From the NCBI GenBank assembly GCA_008933995.1, contig WARS01000038.1:4482010-4546009 (forward strand): a DNA stretch of 64,000 nucleotides, written 5' to 3'. Below, one piece after another: positions 50,455 through 62,814 of the stretch. The notes beneath the pieces were generated by a model that searched no databases, was not told the origin of the DNA, and saw only the letters and a list, made by a program, of their open reading frames with translations. Within the stretch, counting starts at the first letter, position 1, and each line of letters opens with the position of its first letter. A program made the position numbers and the translations under genes. This stretch comes from Datnioides undecimradiatus. Its lineage: Eukaryota; Chordata; Actinopteri; Lobotiformes; Datnioididae.

Positions 50455-51775
50455 AACCTAGTCTGAGTTGACTTCAGACAAGCTAAACTTTACCATTTAA
50501 GTTAGGCACATCATTAACTTTAGTTACAGTACACAAAATAATTTAAATTTGTCAGCTCACACATTCTTCCTTGTTACACGCACATACACTCCCCCACACA
50601 TATGCATTTTATCAGAGCGCAGGGGGTCACCTGCAGTGCAGTGCCTGGAGCAGCTTTTGGGCAGTTTTGGAGTTTAGTGCAGTGCTGTGCAGAGTTTGGA
50701 GGTTAGGCACGGACGGTGCGTGCTGTAGATGTGTTACCAACCACTTTATTTTTGCTGTCTGAAGTGAGACGCTCTCTTTCCCGCCAAGCGCTCTTGTGGC
50801 TTTAATCATCACAATGCAATGTTTTGCAGCAACAGCTATGAAATGTTTTTAACCGATAATTAGCTTAAGTCAAATCAGAGCTGTTGTCAAAGTCATGCCT
50901 CAGTGCATCAATGCAGCGGCTGCGCAGCTTTTTTTAAACATCTCAAATTCTCTGAGTGGTTAGGTTCAACCTCCCACTGCATGAGTCAGTCTGGAGAGAT
51001 GATAGAACTCAAACTAATTGCTTGAATGCAGAAACTTGTGTTATTTCATTAATATTTTAGCTCAGTTTCAGTGGCCCAGGTCTCTGAATTATTCAAACGG
51101 TGTTAGTTGGTGTGGGTGAGACCACACCTCTTTACAGAGCTGAGAATTAAAGAAAAAAGTCAAACTCGGCTTCCAACTACTGACTCTATATTATTGAAGT
51201 AAATTAGTGTTTAATTTTGCTGTGCGATACAAGCACACATCCTGCTGTTCTCTCACGCTCACATTACAAAGTGTCTGTGGCAGGCGGTCACATTTGCTCT
51301 TGTTTGCGCCCTAAAGGTGGCAAATTAAAATTTTGCAAAGTTTCTACTGAAATTGAAATTATTTTCATGCACCAATAATTAAACCTTTTATAGCGCCAGA
51401 CTGTTCACTCTATGTCAGACTCCTTGAGCTATTGCAAAATAAATTTGGCCCACAGACGAAACGTAGGAAGCTGTGAGTAACACTGTCAATTTTGCGAGGG
51501 AATTGCATTGTTCCTGTGTAAACCTGATATGAAATCACTGAGCAAAAGCTGCCAGAAGTGTTAATGCATTTATACATAATGGGCTGTGTCTTGTCCGTCC
51601 TGGCTGGAGACATCCTGCAGCACTAAACCGGAACCTCCATCGTACAGCAGTAATTTAATGAACACAGCACACTTTGATCATTTGAGTGATGTCAACATGT
51701 CACTCAGTCAATCCACCACTTTGGACCAGGCTCATCCTTGCAGCAGCCTCAACCCTACTTCCTTCTTAATACCAT
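44641..51775. other. No gene seen; TA microsatellite
   Basis: Non-coding. The 192-codon frame at 49800-50378 is the longest non-transposon frame that is not low-complexity, but it has no recognisable domain and overlaps another open frame, so it is not called. The TA repeat at 50419-50449 lies just after it. Confidence 0.55.
50419..50449. repeat. TA dinucleotide repeat
   Basis: About 15 perfect TA units, self-complementary and therefore able to extrude a cruciform. Confidence 0.95.
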
Positions 51776-51885
51776 TTTAGCATTAGCATCTGAACATTGC
51801 TACTGTTGCTACGCTAGTGTTTGCATTTCGCCCAAAGCTAATCTGTGCACAGTTGCACGGAGATGCTAAAAAGGCTGCTGACCCC
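51776..51885 (+). repeat. Possible teleost interspersed repeat fragment (GCTAGC-rich)
   Basis: It includes AGCATTAGCATCTGAACATT, GCTACGCTAGTGTTTGCATT and CCCAAAGCTAATCTGTGCAC. This resembles the TTAGCATTTAGCTCAAAGCA-type segment of a common fish repeat, related to the copy at 56091-56260. The evidence is weak. Confidence 0.35.
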
Positions 51886-54800
51886 TAAAATATCTTAAAA
51901 CTCATACAGTCTGAGGACATACATTGAAAACAGGATTAGAAGTGGATGGAATCTGATTGTGATCAGGCAACAAATGAGTTTATTGCAGTGTTTTTGCTTT
52001 CATTTTCATCTGTGTAGTTCAGCAAGCTGCTTCTATTTTGAACAAAATGTTCACACAGACAGGAAATGAATGACGGGGACATCTGGAAAACCAAACAATG
52101 CTGAAGGCACATTTCTCTGCTTGTAAAAAAAAAAAGCCTTTAATGCCCTGTTCTCCGCTACAGTGCAGACATTTGGATGATACTTCCTTATGAGGTTTGT
52201 AATTACCAGTGTCGCTGTGACCTGGGGCACAAATGACACGCTAATTATAAATAATTTGAGCCATGCAGATTAAATAACTTGGCACAAACAAGTGTTGTTG
52301 TTTATACTAGCTATATGAGAGTCAACAGTCCGATGAACCGGGCAGGTTTTGGCCAGATATTTTGGAAACGGTGACAGTATGCAAATATATTTTCATTACC
52401 AGGTTTGACCTGTGTGGGCAGGTAGACGGGGGGTGATGCACGGATGCAGATCTGGTGTTTGGAGGAATTTGTTGTCTTGCTCAAGGACGCTAAAGCAAAA
52501 CAGTTGCACAGTCTTTTTTGGTTATGTCTCTCTGGACTTTTACAGACTGACATCTCTACATATCTTGAAAAATGAAATGATAAACTTTAGATTATGTTTC
52601 TTTTATTCCAAAATGTGACTTTGGCGGCCAGATAAGCACGCAGTTACAAAAAAAACAGCAGGTGAGAATTGGAAAGAAAAGCAGCCTCTCTAAAAATAAA
52701 TCAGTTGTAGCACATTTTCACATTTGAAGCAAAATAAATGCCCATATGCATATATTTCAGAACCTATGGGAGTGAAAGAAAATCCATCTATAGCAGAATT
52801 AATGTGTTATTTTTGTAATCTTAGCCTAGATTTGCAAACACGAGCACCAGAGCCAAGAAATCATCAAAAGGAGAAAACTGGAGCTGCTCTTCTGTGCTGT
52901 CAGAGGAAGGCAGACCAACTTTTTGTGGATACAGTGAATTTGCCTGAGGAGGTTTTACAGGGATGAGAGCACATTTTCTGGTAAAAATAAAAACTGGGTA
53001 GCAGCATAATTAAAGAAAGCTCATTTGGATCGGGGAGCTCAAACATTCAGACGGTTCATAAAGTCGATCTGTGACTCATCAGCTCTCGTGGATGAAGCGC
53101 CATTCAACACTTTTTCAACTAAAAGAATGTGGATTTAGTTTTGCACGCTGGGATGAAAGATTAGAATCTTCACGGATGAATAATAGATGAATAAAGCAGG
53201 TGTTCAAGCTGTGTTTGTCAGCCCTTATTGGTAGTTTTCCCACTGAATGCCGCCTGATGTCACAGATTTTCAGTCGGCATCCATCCTGTAGCTTTTTAAA
53301 AAACATTCAGCGTCACCGTTTTGAAGTTTTATAAAACTCACTGGCTTCTGGGAACTGTCAGATTGTTTTACTGCACAAAAGATTATTTTCAAAGCAAATC
53401 AAAAAGATCACACGCTGACAAATCCCCTCGATTTGATATCATATGATTAATATCATGAATGAACTTGCATCAAAGTTATGATGATATCTGGGACAAATTT
53501 CATCCAGTTAAGACCCCACAAAATACAGAGAACTGTGTATTTTCCTTTGCAACCAGTAAACACTTTTTGCAATTTCTAAATTGCTGTTTTGATTTTGTTT
53601 GGGATAATTTGAATGTATTTCGTCGAGTAATTTAGTTTTATGTCCAAACCTCTGGTTAGAAATTGCTGCTAAACTGCATTAAACCCGTGACACCTCTGCG
53701 CTCCATCTGTCAGGATAAGTGTTTACCGGCCACGCGCTTCATGTCGCTGCTGCCAGGTGACCTTGACACGTCTTTGCTTTGCTGAGCTGACACCGCTGCC
53801 CCCCCGCCCCCAACCCAGCCCTGCCCTTTTTTTTTTCCCACCCACAACCCTCTTTTATTTAACTGCTTCACTTTTATAGCACATTATAAAAGCAGGGCAA
53901 ACTGAGAGGGTATTTTACTTTAATACAACTAGCTTGCTGCTGTTTTGCCATTGGGTATTTGACCCCGTGTGTAACTCCTCATATCCTGCTACCAGGAATA
54001 CCCCTTTACATTCAATGGCACTGTGTATTACAGCAGCCTCTGATTTAATAAGTTGCCCAGACGCACCCGGTCCAGGTCCTCGTCTATGAATAGCACTGCT
54101 CTCCCAGCAATCCCGCTGTCCCTTTTTTTTGGTGCCATTTATAAAAGTTTCATTGCAGCAATATAAAACATTACATGTCACGCTCTCATTAATCATTTGT
54201 GTCATGGATCATTGCTTCAGAGCTAGACCAGAGCGCTAACGCGGGACGTTAATAGGAAGCGAGTCTGTTTCCATTCTCGCCAAGTGGGAAAGCTGATGGG
54301 CAAAACGGACAATGGAATCAGGTTTTTATTTTTTAATGAAGGATTATGGTTTGCTTGTGTGCATCTGTGAGTGACATTTATATTACAACCAGCCAGCAGG
54401 TCCAAATGAGGACTTTTTGATAGATTTGTGTTTTTCACGAGAGGAGGAAAGGTTAAGCGTGGAGAATAGAGGAGGGTTAAAGGTCATGTAATGAATGAAT
54501 GTCCTCTCAGTCTGAACACCAGAAGGACGCGACCTTGCATGGCAAAGTGGAAGCAGCATTGCATGAAGTGTTTTCTTGCTTCAAGGACGGCGGTGGGTTT
54601 TAGAGTGGAGGGGTCAGACTGGGACACGCAAGTTAAATGGGGGAAAAATAACATTAAAACTCATTAAACATTCTGTTTTTTACAATGTGAATAGTTTAAT
54701 TGTTTAATATGATATAATATTTATAGATGCTGCTCATAAATCCTGTAGACGTTTACAATGAATCTCTTTGTGGAGGGTTTCTGGTTCCCTTTTTGGCCGC

Positions 54801-56090
54801 TTTGCATCTTTTTTGCGTCACTTTGTGTAGTTTGTGGAAACGTCTTGTCTCCGTGGTTGCTTTTGTGTCATTCTGCTTCTCTGTTTAGTGCTATTTGCAT
54901 TACATTCTGTGTGTCTTTGTAGTTGTGTTGCATCAGATGATGGTTATTTTGTCTCTCCGGTGGTTGTTTTGATTCTCACTGCGATTGTTGGATTGACTTC
55001 CCGCCTAGAAATGTTCCCTACTCAGTTCATACAGAGGCTTTCTGTGTAGTCTCCTGGGTCTGTCTTCGGTAGGCCTGCTCAGTCATCCATGAATGCTACT
55101 AACAAGCCAACCACCTATCACCTCCTGACTTTGGGGTGGAGGGAGAAGCAAATACCTTCAGGTTGCCTGCATTTGCTGCCATCTCTTTATTAATTCAGTA
55201 GCGCATTCTGATGTGACAGCGTGATACTGTCACTCAAAATGAGCGATGAATAAAATTATGCAGTAGTCTCTACTACTTGTCTACTTTGCAGCTGCAGTTT
55301 TTCATATGGCTGTGCATCCGAGCGGGTGGATGAAAGGAAATTACCTCAAGCTGACATTACATCTGAAAGGATAGACTGTTTGCAAGTCTCACATTTCGCA
55401 CTGCAGATAAAACTTCATGGAGTACGTCCCGCTAACTATACCAGCTTCCCCATCAGTGAAAAGATAGTCATTATTGGCAATACGAGCCTTTTTTTAAATG
55501 GCAGACAACCATTTATGAGAGAATCACCATCAACTGCAGATGAGAGGGAAAAATAAACCCCCTCATTGCTGAACTTTATCCCCTCCAATTCTGTCTGATC
55601 TGTATCAACTGCTCCATGGAGAGTACGGCCTGTGAGGAAATCGTTTAAGGGGAAACGACGAGATTCGATTTAGATTGTTGGCCTCCAAACTGCATCGCCA
55701 ATGCTTTTATTACATGAATGGAGTGGAGCGCACTTTACACACAATTACTTTTCCATTTGAGTGTCTGGTGACCTAAAATAGTGGCGTTTAGCGCTTTTTT
55801 TTTTTTTTTTTTCATCAAGGTACACGGTATGGAAGTTGAAAGGTAAAATAGAGCAAGAGAGACTGATACTGAATCCTCGGAGGGTAGCAAGAATCTGACT
55901 GAAGTTCATATATTTCATGACATCGGGTTAGACTCATCCCTTTAGTCCCAGAGGAAGACATCCTTTGATTTACACTGCAGAAATTTATGAATCAAATCAA
56001 ATTGTTAAAGAAAAAATCACAATTTGTACATGGGAAACTTAATAAAGCAAGACTCTGCAGCCAAGCTCTGTACTCATAATTCCTGCTAAA
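51886..56090. other. No gene seen
   Basis: Non-coding. It contains a poly(T) run at 55795-55812 and C-rich patches near 53798-53830. The 54030-54210 block is non-repetitive and compositionally mixed, without coding support. A TTGCTCAAGGACGCT string at about 52478-52492 on the minus strand faintly recalls the AGCAAGACACTGAA repeats but is too short to assign. Confidence 0.55.
55795..55812 (+). repeat. Poly(T) run, T18
   Basis: Uninterrupted T18. No associated element was recognised. Confidence 0.9.
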
Positions 56091-56262
56091 TATTAGCATG
56101 CACACAAGCTGACAATAAGGCTAAGATGCTAATGCTTAGCAGGTGTAATGTTAACATCATAGTTCCAACGGGTTAGCACGCTAGCATTTGCTAATTAGCA
56201 CAAAGTGTAGCAGAATTTGATGGGGGCGTCATCACTTTTGCAGGTATGCGTTCATAAATCTA
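56091..56262 (+). repeat. Teleost interspersed repeat copy (GCTAGCATTTGCTAATTAGC type)
   Basis: The order is AAGATGCTAATGCTTAGCAG, GTGTAATGTTAACATCAT, then GCACGCTAGCATTTGCTAAT and TAGCACAAAGTGTAGC, then TCACTTTTGCAGGTATGCGT and TCATAAA. This block order matches a very common percomorph repeat (TTAGCAGGTATAATGTTTAC, GCTAACATTTGCTAATTAGC, TTTGCAGGTATTTGGTCATA). It is from memory; the name is not asserted. Confidence 0.65.
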
Positions 56263-56559
56263 ATTTGTCGCTTCTTTGAAAAGTCAAAAAATGAGCGAGT
56301 GAAGCTAGAACCAACATGGCAGCCCACGAGCTGTGTCAGACACTTGAATATGTTATGTTTCTGTGCGGCGATAAACGACAAGTCCTCCTGACTGTTGGCT
56401 GGCAGGAGACTGACCTTTTGACCAGAGCTTCAGGCTTTCTGTATGAGCTCACATCTAATCTGCCGTAGTGTCCTTGAGCTGACTGTGACCTCTGACCTCC
56501 CTGTGGAGAGTAGTCCTCTACTGGCGTCAGTCCTAAAAAAAATCCTAGCATCGCTACTA

Positions 56560-56590
<31 letters not shown>

Positions 56591-59500
56591 CATCGGTGCA
56601 GTGAGTTACATTTCTACGGGGAGCTAATTTGAGTGATTACTTATGAGGCGCTGACATTTCTGGCTGCTGGAGCAGATGATGCCTCCTCAAAATGATTTTT
56701 AATAGATTTGCATCGTAAAATTTGTTTCAAGATATAAGAAAAATATTTTTAGTGGACTGCCAAGTCAGAATATGCATACCGAATATTTTAGGAAATCACT
56801 CAAATTTCTTTTCTTTCTTTGCTTTGCTGGAGTGTTTGATAATCCACCACTGTATTTAGACTCTAACGCCTGTCTCATTCATTTAATTGTTGCAAACTGT
56901 TTCTTGAACTGCCTTCTGATATCGAGCTCTTCCTGGGAGACTCGGTTCAGGGCCACAGAGCTGCACGCGCTCAGTGCAACCTTCCTAGATTGCCATTTGA
57001 TGTTGATAGACGCCCCAGATCTCCTCCTGCCCTCATTTGGCTGATAACATGCAGGAAATTTAAAGCTCTGCTCTCTTGTTTGTCCGTTTTCATTGTCTGA
57101 AACTGAACCCGGGCTTTGGCAAATTTTTATGACACGTTTTAAAAATTGGATGCAGGAATGCAAACGTTTTACAAACACCTCGCGCCTCCGTTGGCACGTT
57201 TTTACAGACAAAAGCGCCTGACGTGAACAGATCAGACTGGGCGGCTTTATGTGAAGTGCTGTTGGAAAGAAAATTAAAATGAATGATTTTTAAAAAATTT
57301 CACCCAGTTATGGTCAAATAAGGCGGTCACAGCTCACAGGTGGCATTAAAAATAGATGCCATTGTGACGACCCTTGGGGAAAGAGAGAGGAAGAATTTTG
57401 GACACCGACTACCTGGTTAAAAAAACAAAAATGAATTCTCTGTAAGAATCGTGTTGCAGAGCAGCCTAAGTGATTACATGGTCTTGTTTTGAATCACATT
57501 CAAACCCTCCACCACAGCGCTGAAAGAGTCCCAGCATGTTCTGGAGCTTATACCAGATTCCTGATAACTCCTGCAGGTTCGAGCTGCGCTCACAACTCGG
57601 GGGTTTAACGCCCTCACTTTTCCGCCAAAATGAGGCTTTTGGTCACATAAAATTTGGATTTTATGCGTCGCTCTGAGATTACTTCGATTATTTCACAGCG
57701 AGCGCCGCTATGAATTAACTGCACAGACAAAATAATAACAGAAAAGAGCAACAAAGGCTTGATAAACAGACAGAACACATCTCAAAACATCCCATTAATC
57801 CCCAGTTTATTTCATGATAATTCTCCGTTTGGAGTTTCCTCTCGTCGTTTGGCCGTGTTGGCTGCAGTCATCAGATGTGTGTTTTGGCTCTGGCGTCTGG
57901 TGGCAAAGAAAACCGGTTGGCTGAGGAAGTTTTGGACAACTCTTAGGCACCAGCTGGCTGCTTACAAGACTTGGCCCGTGGAGCTGATAAGCAGAGTCGA
58001 CTCCACCGATCACAACATGGGAGAGGGTCTGGATCTTAAATCTCAGATATTTGTTTGTGGCCCAACAAATTTCACAAATAACATTCAGAACATTGAATCT
58101 GCAGTGATTAACCCTGGGTAATATTGAAAATGAGATGTTTGCTTAACATATCTCTCTGCTGGGACCATACAAAGGGCAACACAAAAGGGGAAGGGCATGC
58201 AAATATTTAATCTTGCCTAAGGGAGGGGGGGGTATCAGCAGTTTGGGGACACCTGGGCACAGAGGCTGTTTTTGGCATGTTGATGTTTAGTTTCAATGAC
58301 CTTTCCGTCAACTGTTCCTGCACACTGTAATTAAAGCCATCATGCCCCAAAGTTAGAATGCATTTTCAATAAAACTGGCAGATTTTAGGATTAGTATTAG
58401 ATGATATATACTGTAGCTGATATTCATTATTCAAGGTGACGCAATATTTGACTTTTTAGGGTGTACAGCTGCAGAGGTTATTGGTTCTTGAGCTCATTTA
58501 AAGGCACAGTTCAATATTTGCTTGCAGCATCGCCACAATGAGCTGTTGCACCACGTCCCCTTGGCACTGTAATCTTAAGAAGAACCTGTTGCGTGTGATG
58601 CACCACTGTTAGTTTCCCCTTTAAGATGCATCCGTCTGAAGTAATGCATGCTCCTATATGTGCACTGTCAGCTGGGTCAACATGCCCATTGTAGTGGACA
58701 TGAAAGTTTGCCTTCACTTCGACATAGGGAAGAAGCTGCGTTGAGTGGGGAAACAAATCACTTGTGACAGGGTTAATCACACTGATAGAATAATCTGTCA
58801 GGCAGATGTTGCATAACTATTTGTAGGTTGAATACAAGCACGCTGGAAGTGTTGACAATTATCAGCCACGCTTTGTTTTAAGCAAATGTTATTTTCTATC
58901 TCCTGCAAGATGAGCTTGTGTTGCCCCGCTCATATGTGTTTTGTTTGTCCCCCACCAGCCAATCTAAGCATTTCACAGTAAATATTGTTGTCTTTGCATT
59001 GTTTTTTGACAGCCCATCATAATTCTCTAATGTCTAGCTGCCTGTTAAGCGTGCCATTGTCATTTTGTTTCCTCTCCTCTCGTCCTCAGTGTGTTTCTTT
59101 AGACCTGTTAGCTTCCCGGTACCCGCCACTTCATTCTGCCCTTTTACAAAGGAGCAGTGACAATTCTTTGCAATTTCCCCTCACCTGCCTGTTTAAAAAT
59201 AACACATCAGAAGAAAATGTACCTTTCTGAAAATGTCTCACCTAAAATAAAGTGAGGGGTTTAAATCAGGGTAAATTTTCCACAAGCCTGCCCGGTTGAA
59301 GTAAAAGCAGCAGGTCAGAAATAATAATGTCCATTTTGACTGTCAGGTCTAAAGTGTGTAGAAAACCCTGGATTTTGTGGAGGTAATCACGGATTTTTAA
59401 AGTTTTTAGCTCTTAGCTGTGACTGTCTGTGTGTGTACGAAACTTCAGTCTCATAATTCTCTCAAAATTTATTTTCATTCATGTACTTCTCTGTAAAGTT

Positions 59501-60010
59501 ATGTTGACTGTACACATTATAAATTCATATTTATTTAGATGATATGTATGAGAACTGACTTGGGGTTATGAGTCTATCCTTTGGGGACGTTTTACAGCCT
59601 GAAAACATAATAAATCAGTGGTCCTGGTATCACTGCCATATTTGGAGTGTGCAGCTGTAGAGCCGTGCTATTGGGTCAGAAGGTGCATATCATCAGTTCT
59701 TACCTCTGATAAACAGCAAAATGATCCAGATCTTTACAAAGTAATGCGAGTATATGTGCAAAACAACAGTTTGAGGTGAGCTCAGTTGCTTCTCTGTCCA
59801 CACTAGATATTAATAGCTCACCAGGAGGTGGAGTATAAACCTATTAACCACATCTTTGCTACTGATGATAACGCGACCCCAACAACATGCTTATCCTTTG
59901 TGCCGTTGTTTGAGAACCACAATGAGAGTGAGCCATTTAGCTTTAACATGCTATTATACCACATTGCGCCATTGTGTTTTATCAAGTAAAACCAGTGACT
60001 CAAGCCATAA
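56263..60010. other. No gene seen; ATT microsatellite
   Basis: Non-coding apart from the ATT repeat at 56562-56590. The minus-strand frame at 58511-58780 (89 codons) is unusually free of low-complexity residues for this window and is noted as a finding, but no domain is recognised. Confidence 0.55.
56562..56590. repeat. ATT trinucleotide repeat
   Basis: About nine perfect ATT units. It is the source of the Ile-rich start of a spurious minus-strand frame. Confidence 0.95.
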
Positions 60011-60014
60011 AATG

Positions 60015-60240
60015 AGTGATTGACAGGATGGCTGTGGCTCACGAGGCGTAGAGTGTGCTGTCCTTGGCTCCCCCCCTGCGCGGCCACATGTGAGCCTGTC
60101 CTTGAGCAAAACACTGAACCCCGAAATTGGCCGCGGTCGTACATGGCAGCTCCACTGTGGCCGGCGTGCACAGGTGAATGAGAGGTATTGTCATGCGCTT
60201 TGTCCTGCTTGTGCAGAACAGCTTTAGAGTCCATTTACCG
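60015..60240 (+). mobile_element. tRNA-derived SINE-like copy, near full length
   Basis: The head contains TGTGGCTCACGAGGCGTAGA (A-box-like) and a decayed B-box. The body has TGTCCTTGAGCAAAACACTG at 60097-60116, shared with the copy at 18179. Next come GGTGAATGAGAGGTATTGTC and GCGCTTTGTC, and the tail AGTCCATTTACCGTG at 60228-60242. This full block order is a familiar fish repeat that normally ends CGCTATATAAATGCAGTCCATTTACC. The tail is shared with 61425-61495. Confidence 0.65.
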
Positions 60241-60589
60241 TGCAGACAGGTAGATGATGATTCTCTATTGTCTCAGAGGGGATGTGGTTTTTAAAGCTTG
60301 CACATGTTTGTGTCTCACATGAAAAACGTAAAACATACACTGAGCAACAACCTGGTTTCCCATAAATTATACACAACAGATTTGCAGCAGTCAATCCATT
60401 TTTGGATGACATCACCATCATGAGGAAATGTTGATAATGTTAATAATTAAGTTGTAAAATGATGCTGAACCATTAAACCTTTAAATCTTTACTTCCCTAC
60501 AATCAACGTAATTATCTTTAAGTTTCTTGTCATGTTTACTTACTTGCATCACTCGATTTAAGTCAGGGAACGATCACGGTGTGGCTGGA

Positions 60590-60660
60590 AAGAGTTTTCC
60601 ACTTTATTAGGGATACCTTTACAATGCAATGCTAGTTTTATTTACAATCGTTCAACTTAC
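60590..60660 (+). mobile_element. Possible Tc1/mariner terminal fragment
   Basis: CCACTTTATTAGGGATACCT followed by TTACAATGCAATGC resembles the CCACTTTATTAGGTACACCT ends of another fish Tc1-like family. No transposase sequence and no opposite end were seen. Confidence 0.35.
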
Positions 60661-61269
60661 CCCCTCTTTAAATAGTGGCAATCCTGAAATCCAGGATGGC
60701 GCAGTGCTGAGAGGAAGTGAGGAGAAGCACAGACTTGGTTGTTGGGTGTTTGTTTTCTTGCTGTAAGTCTTTGTGCATGTAAATCCACGTTGCTCTCGCT
60801 GAATCCTCTGGGCAATTAAGTGGTGGAAGAGTTTCAGACCTTTGAGCTCTGGGCTTCAGCAGTTGTATATAAATTGTGACTTGACTTGCCAAAAAACACA
60901 GATAGGACTTACCTGACTCACAGTAATCTCTGGTTACGTCCCTGAGGGCCCCGCCTTTGTTCTTTGCAATTAAGCTGAACTGAAGAATCTAATTTTGTCC
61001 ATTGATTGAAAGGGAGTATGACTCTGTGTTATCACACTGTGCACGACTGACTAACTTTAAACATATAACCTGCTGACTCACAAGCCTGACTAATCTCACA
61101 CAGTTGGGATGCTACTGCAGTGACACGTATGGGAACGTGGTAAAACATTCAAGACGGCTTCACTTCAGCACCTCACCACCTCCAACAATGACCGTGTCCA
61201 CAGAAACTGAACACTATAAAACCCCATGAAGGCAACATCAATGGCTGAGCTCCTCTTCTGCACAGTAGG

Positions 61270-61402
61270 AAAAATGCAGTGCTCCCTTCACTCAAAAAAA
61301 CAAACCTTGCGAACATAATCCAGGCCGGCATTACAGTTCTCATCACATCGCACTCGGGAGAACAAATTACTAGCCTATAAACCTAATTACCAGGAGACAG
61401 GG
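61270..61402 (+). repeat. Copy B of a 90-130-bp dispersed direct repeat
   Basis: From 61311 it shares ordered blocks with 36511-36601: GAACATAATCCAGGC, ATTACAGTTCTCATCA, AACAAATTA and AGGAGACRGRGTT. Upstream, a GCAGTGCTCCCTT block loosely matches the other copy. It lies directly before a SINE tail. Confidence 0.75.
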
Positions 61403-61424
61403 TTAGTGTTTGAATGGATTAATG

Positions 61425-61495
61425 GCAGGCATTGTGAAACGCTTTGTTCTATTTAGGTAGAAAAGTACTATATAAGTGCAGCCCATTTACCATGT
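61425..61495 (+). mobile_element. SINE-like 3' tail fragment
   Basis: It reads ACGCTTTGTTCTATTTAGGT, then AAAGTACTATATAAGTGCAG and CCCATTTACCATG. This is the 3' end of the family seen at 60015-60240, better preserved here (CTATATAA and CCATTTACC both present). The 5' part is missing. Confidence 0.6.
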
Positions 61496-61499
61496 ATCC

Positions 61500-62340
61500 T
61501 GCTGTTCTATCCATGCATATGCAAAACCGTCTACCTGGAGTGACAAAGCTGTTTAGCTATGAGAAGCACCAGATGCTGAGATGTGAGGACAAAGCAGCAG
61601 AAACAGGGAAAATGTACTGTAAACTCTGCTGCAAGAGGAGAGTTGTGACAGTATATTTTCAAGTTACAGGTGGAGGTGTCCTCACTTGCCCCAAAGCAAA
61701 ACATCAGAGCGTAAGAAGTGACAGCATTATGCAGCGCGTGGGAGGAACAGCGGTACCAGGGTTCAGTTCTGGTGAACATTTTAAATCCTCCCTTGTTTTG
61801 TTTCTTTCACTTATTTCCTTTCATAGGAAAAAAAAAAAGAAAAAAACCTGTGAAGTACATATTTGCTTTTATATTCTCAGGAGGAGTTACCTAATCTGAA
61901 GAGAGAACAGTTGCCTCTTTGTGTGAGTTTGAATAAAAGCCGTTTATTATGCGTGCCGCTCTTTGAATCACAGACGCGATATTAGTTTTGGTTTAAGTCG
62001 CTTCCCCAGCCGTTCCTCAATGGCGCGTTGCTAAAATCATTACCTGATTTTCAGTCACTCAAAGACGGGTTGTGTACGCGTCCCTCCCTCGCAGGGCTTT
62101 TTAGCTTTTTATTCCAGCTTGGTGTGAATCACAAGCGTAACACAGATGTGACCATTTATGTTACATAATTACTGACGTCAAAGCTAAAACGATTCCCTTT
62201 TAAAGACTGACGTTATAAGAATGTCTAACTGAAAAGGAGGTTTATAATGGAAGGAGCAGCAGTCTAGTTGCAGTAAATCATGATAAAAACAGACACAACT
62301 AATGATTGTTGTGACACAAAATCCATTTAAGTGTCCTTTA
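61500..62340. other. No gene seen
   Basis: Non-coding. The 151-codon frame across 61444-61899 starts inside the SINE tail and ends in an A-rich stretch at about 61810-61836, so it is not a gene. Confidence 0.6.
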
Positions 62341-62450
62341 AACATAAAGCTACAACCCACAGCCAGTTAGCCTAGCTTAGCATAAAGACCGGAGACTGGT
62401 CAAAACAGTGAGCCTGGCTCTATGCAAATAAACAATTTCTAATGTGTTAA
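62341..62450 (+). repeat. Teleost interspersed repeat copy (TTAGCTTAGC family)
   Basis: It contains GCCAGTTAGCCTAGCTTAGC, ATAAAGACCGGAGACTGG, GAGCCTGGCTCTATGC and TTCTAATGTGTTAAT. The block order corresponds to the copies at 16415 and 34572. Confidence 0.6.
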
Positions 62451-62593
62451 TAGGAAGTTTTGGCAGCAGAATTACTGAATGGACATGAGAGGCAGGTTTT
62501 GCACTTAGCGAGAAAGTGTCTTAATGTGAGTGTGAATATTTCTGCAAAGAGCTGAAGGATACGAGACCAAAAATTCAAATCACACTACACCGC

Positions 62594-62613
62594 GTTCCAC
62601 ATTATTATGCAAA
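62594..62613 (+). repeat. Left outer terminal repeat
   Basis: GTTCCACATTATTATGCAAA. It matches the internal direct repeat at 62777-62796 at 17 of 20 positions, and its ACATTATTA-GCA core matches the inverted right end at the window edge. Confidence 0.7.
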
Positions 62614-62776
62614 TTGTGTTTAAAGGTCATAAAGGTCATTTTTTTGTCTGTCACTTTAAACACATGGATGGGAATGTGTGTCAGGGCTCTTCCAATCACT
62701 CCAATCAATCTCAGACACCTGTGCCAATTAGTTTGCAGGTGAGTCCAAATAAAGGGAAAACTACTTAAGAATGGAT

Positions 62777-62796
62777 GTTCCACGTTATTAAGCAGA
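62777..62796 (+). repeat. Left inner direct repeat of Tc1-like element
   Basis: GTTCCACGTTATTAAGCAGA lies 183 bp inside the outer repeat and 18 bp before the transposase ATG. Paired outer and inner transposase-binding repeats are typical of IR/DR Tc1 elements such as Sleeping Beauty. Confidence 0.65.
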
Positions 62797-62814
62797 CCAC
62801 CATTTTCCAGCAAT

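Noticed and set aside
61444..61899. 151-codon plus-strand open frame
   Set aside because: It begins inside a SINE-like tail and ends in an A-rich run, and the peptide shows no domain.
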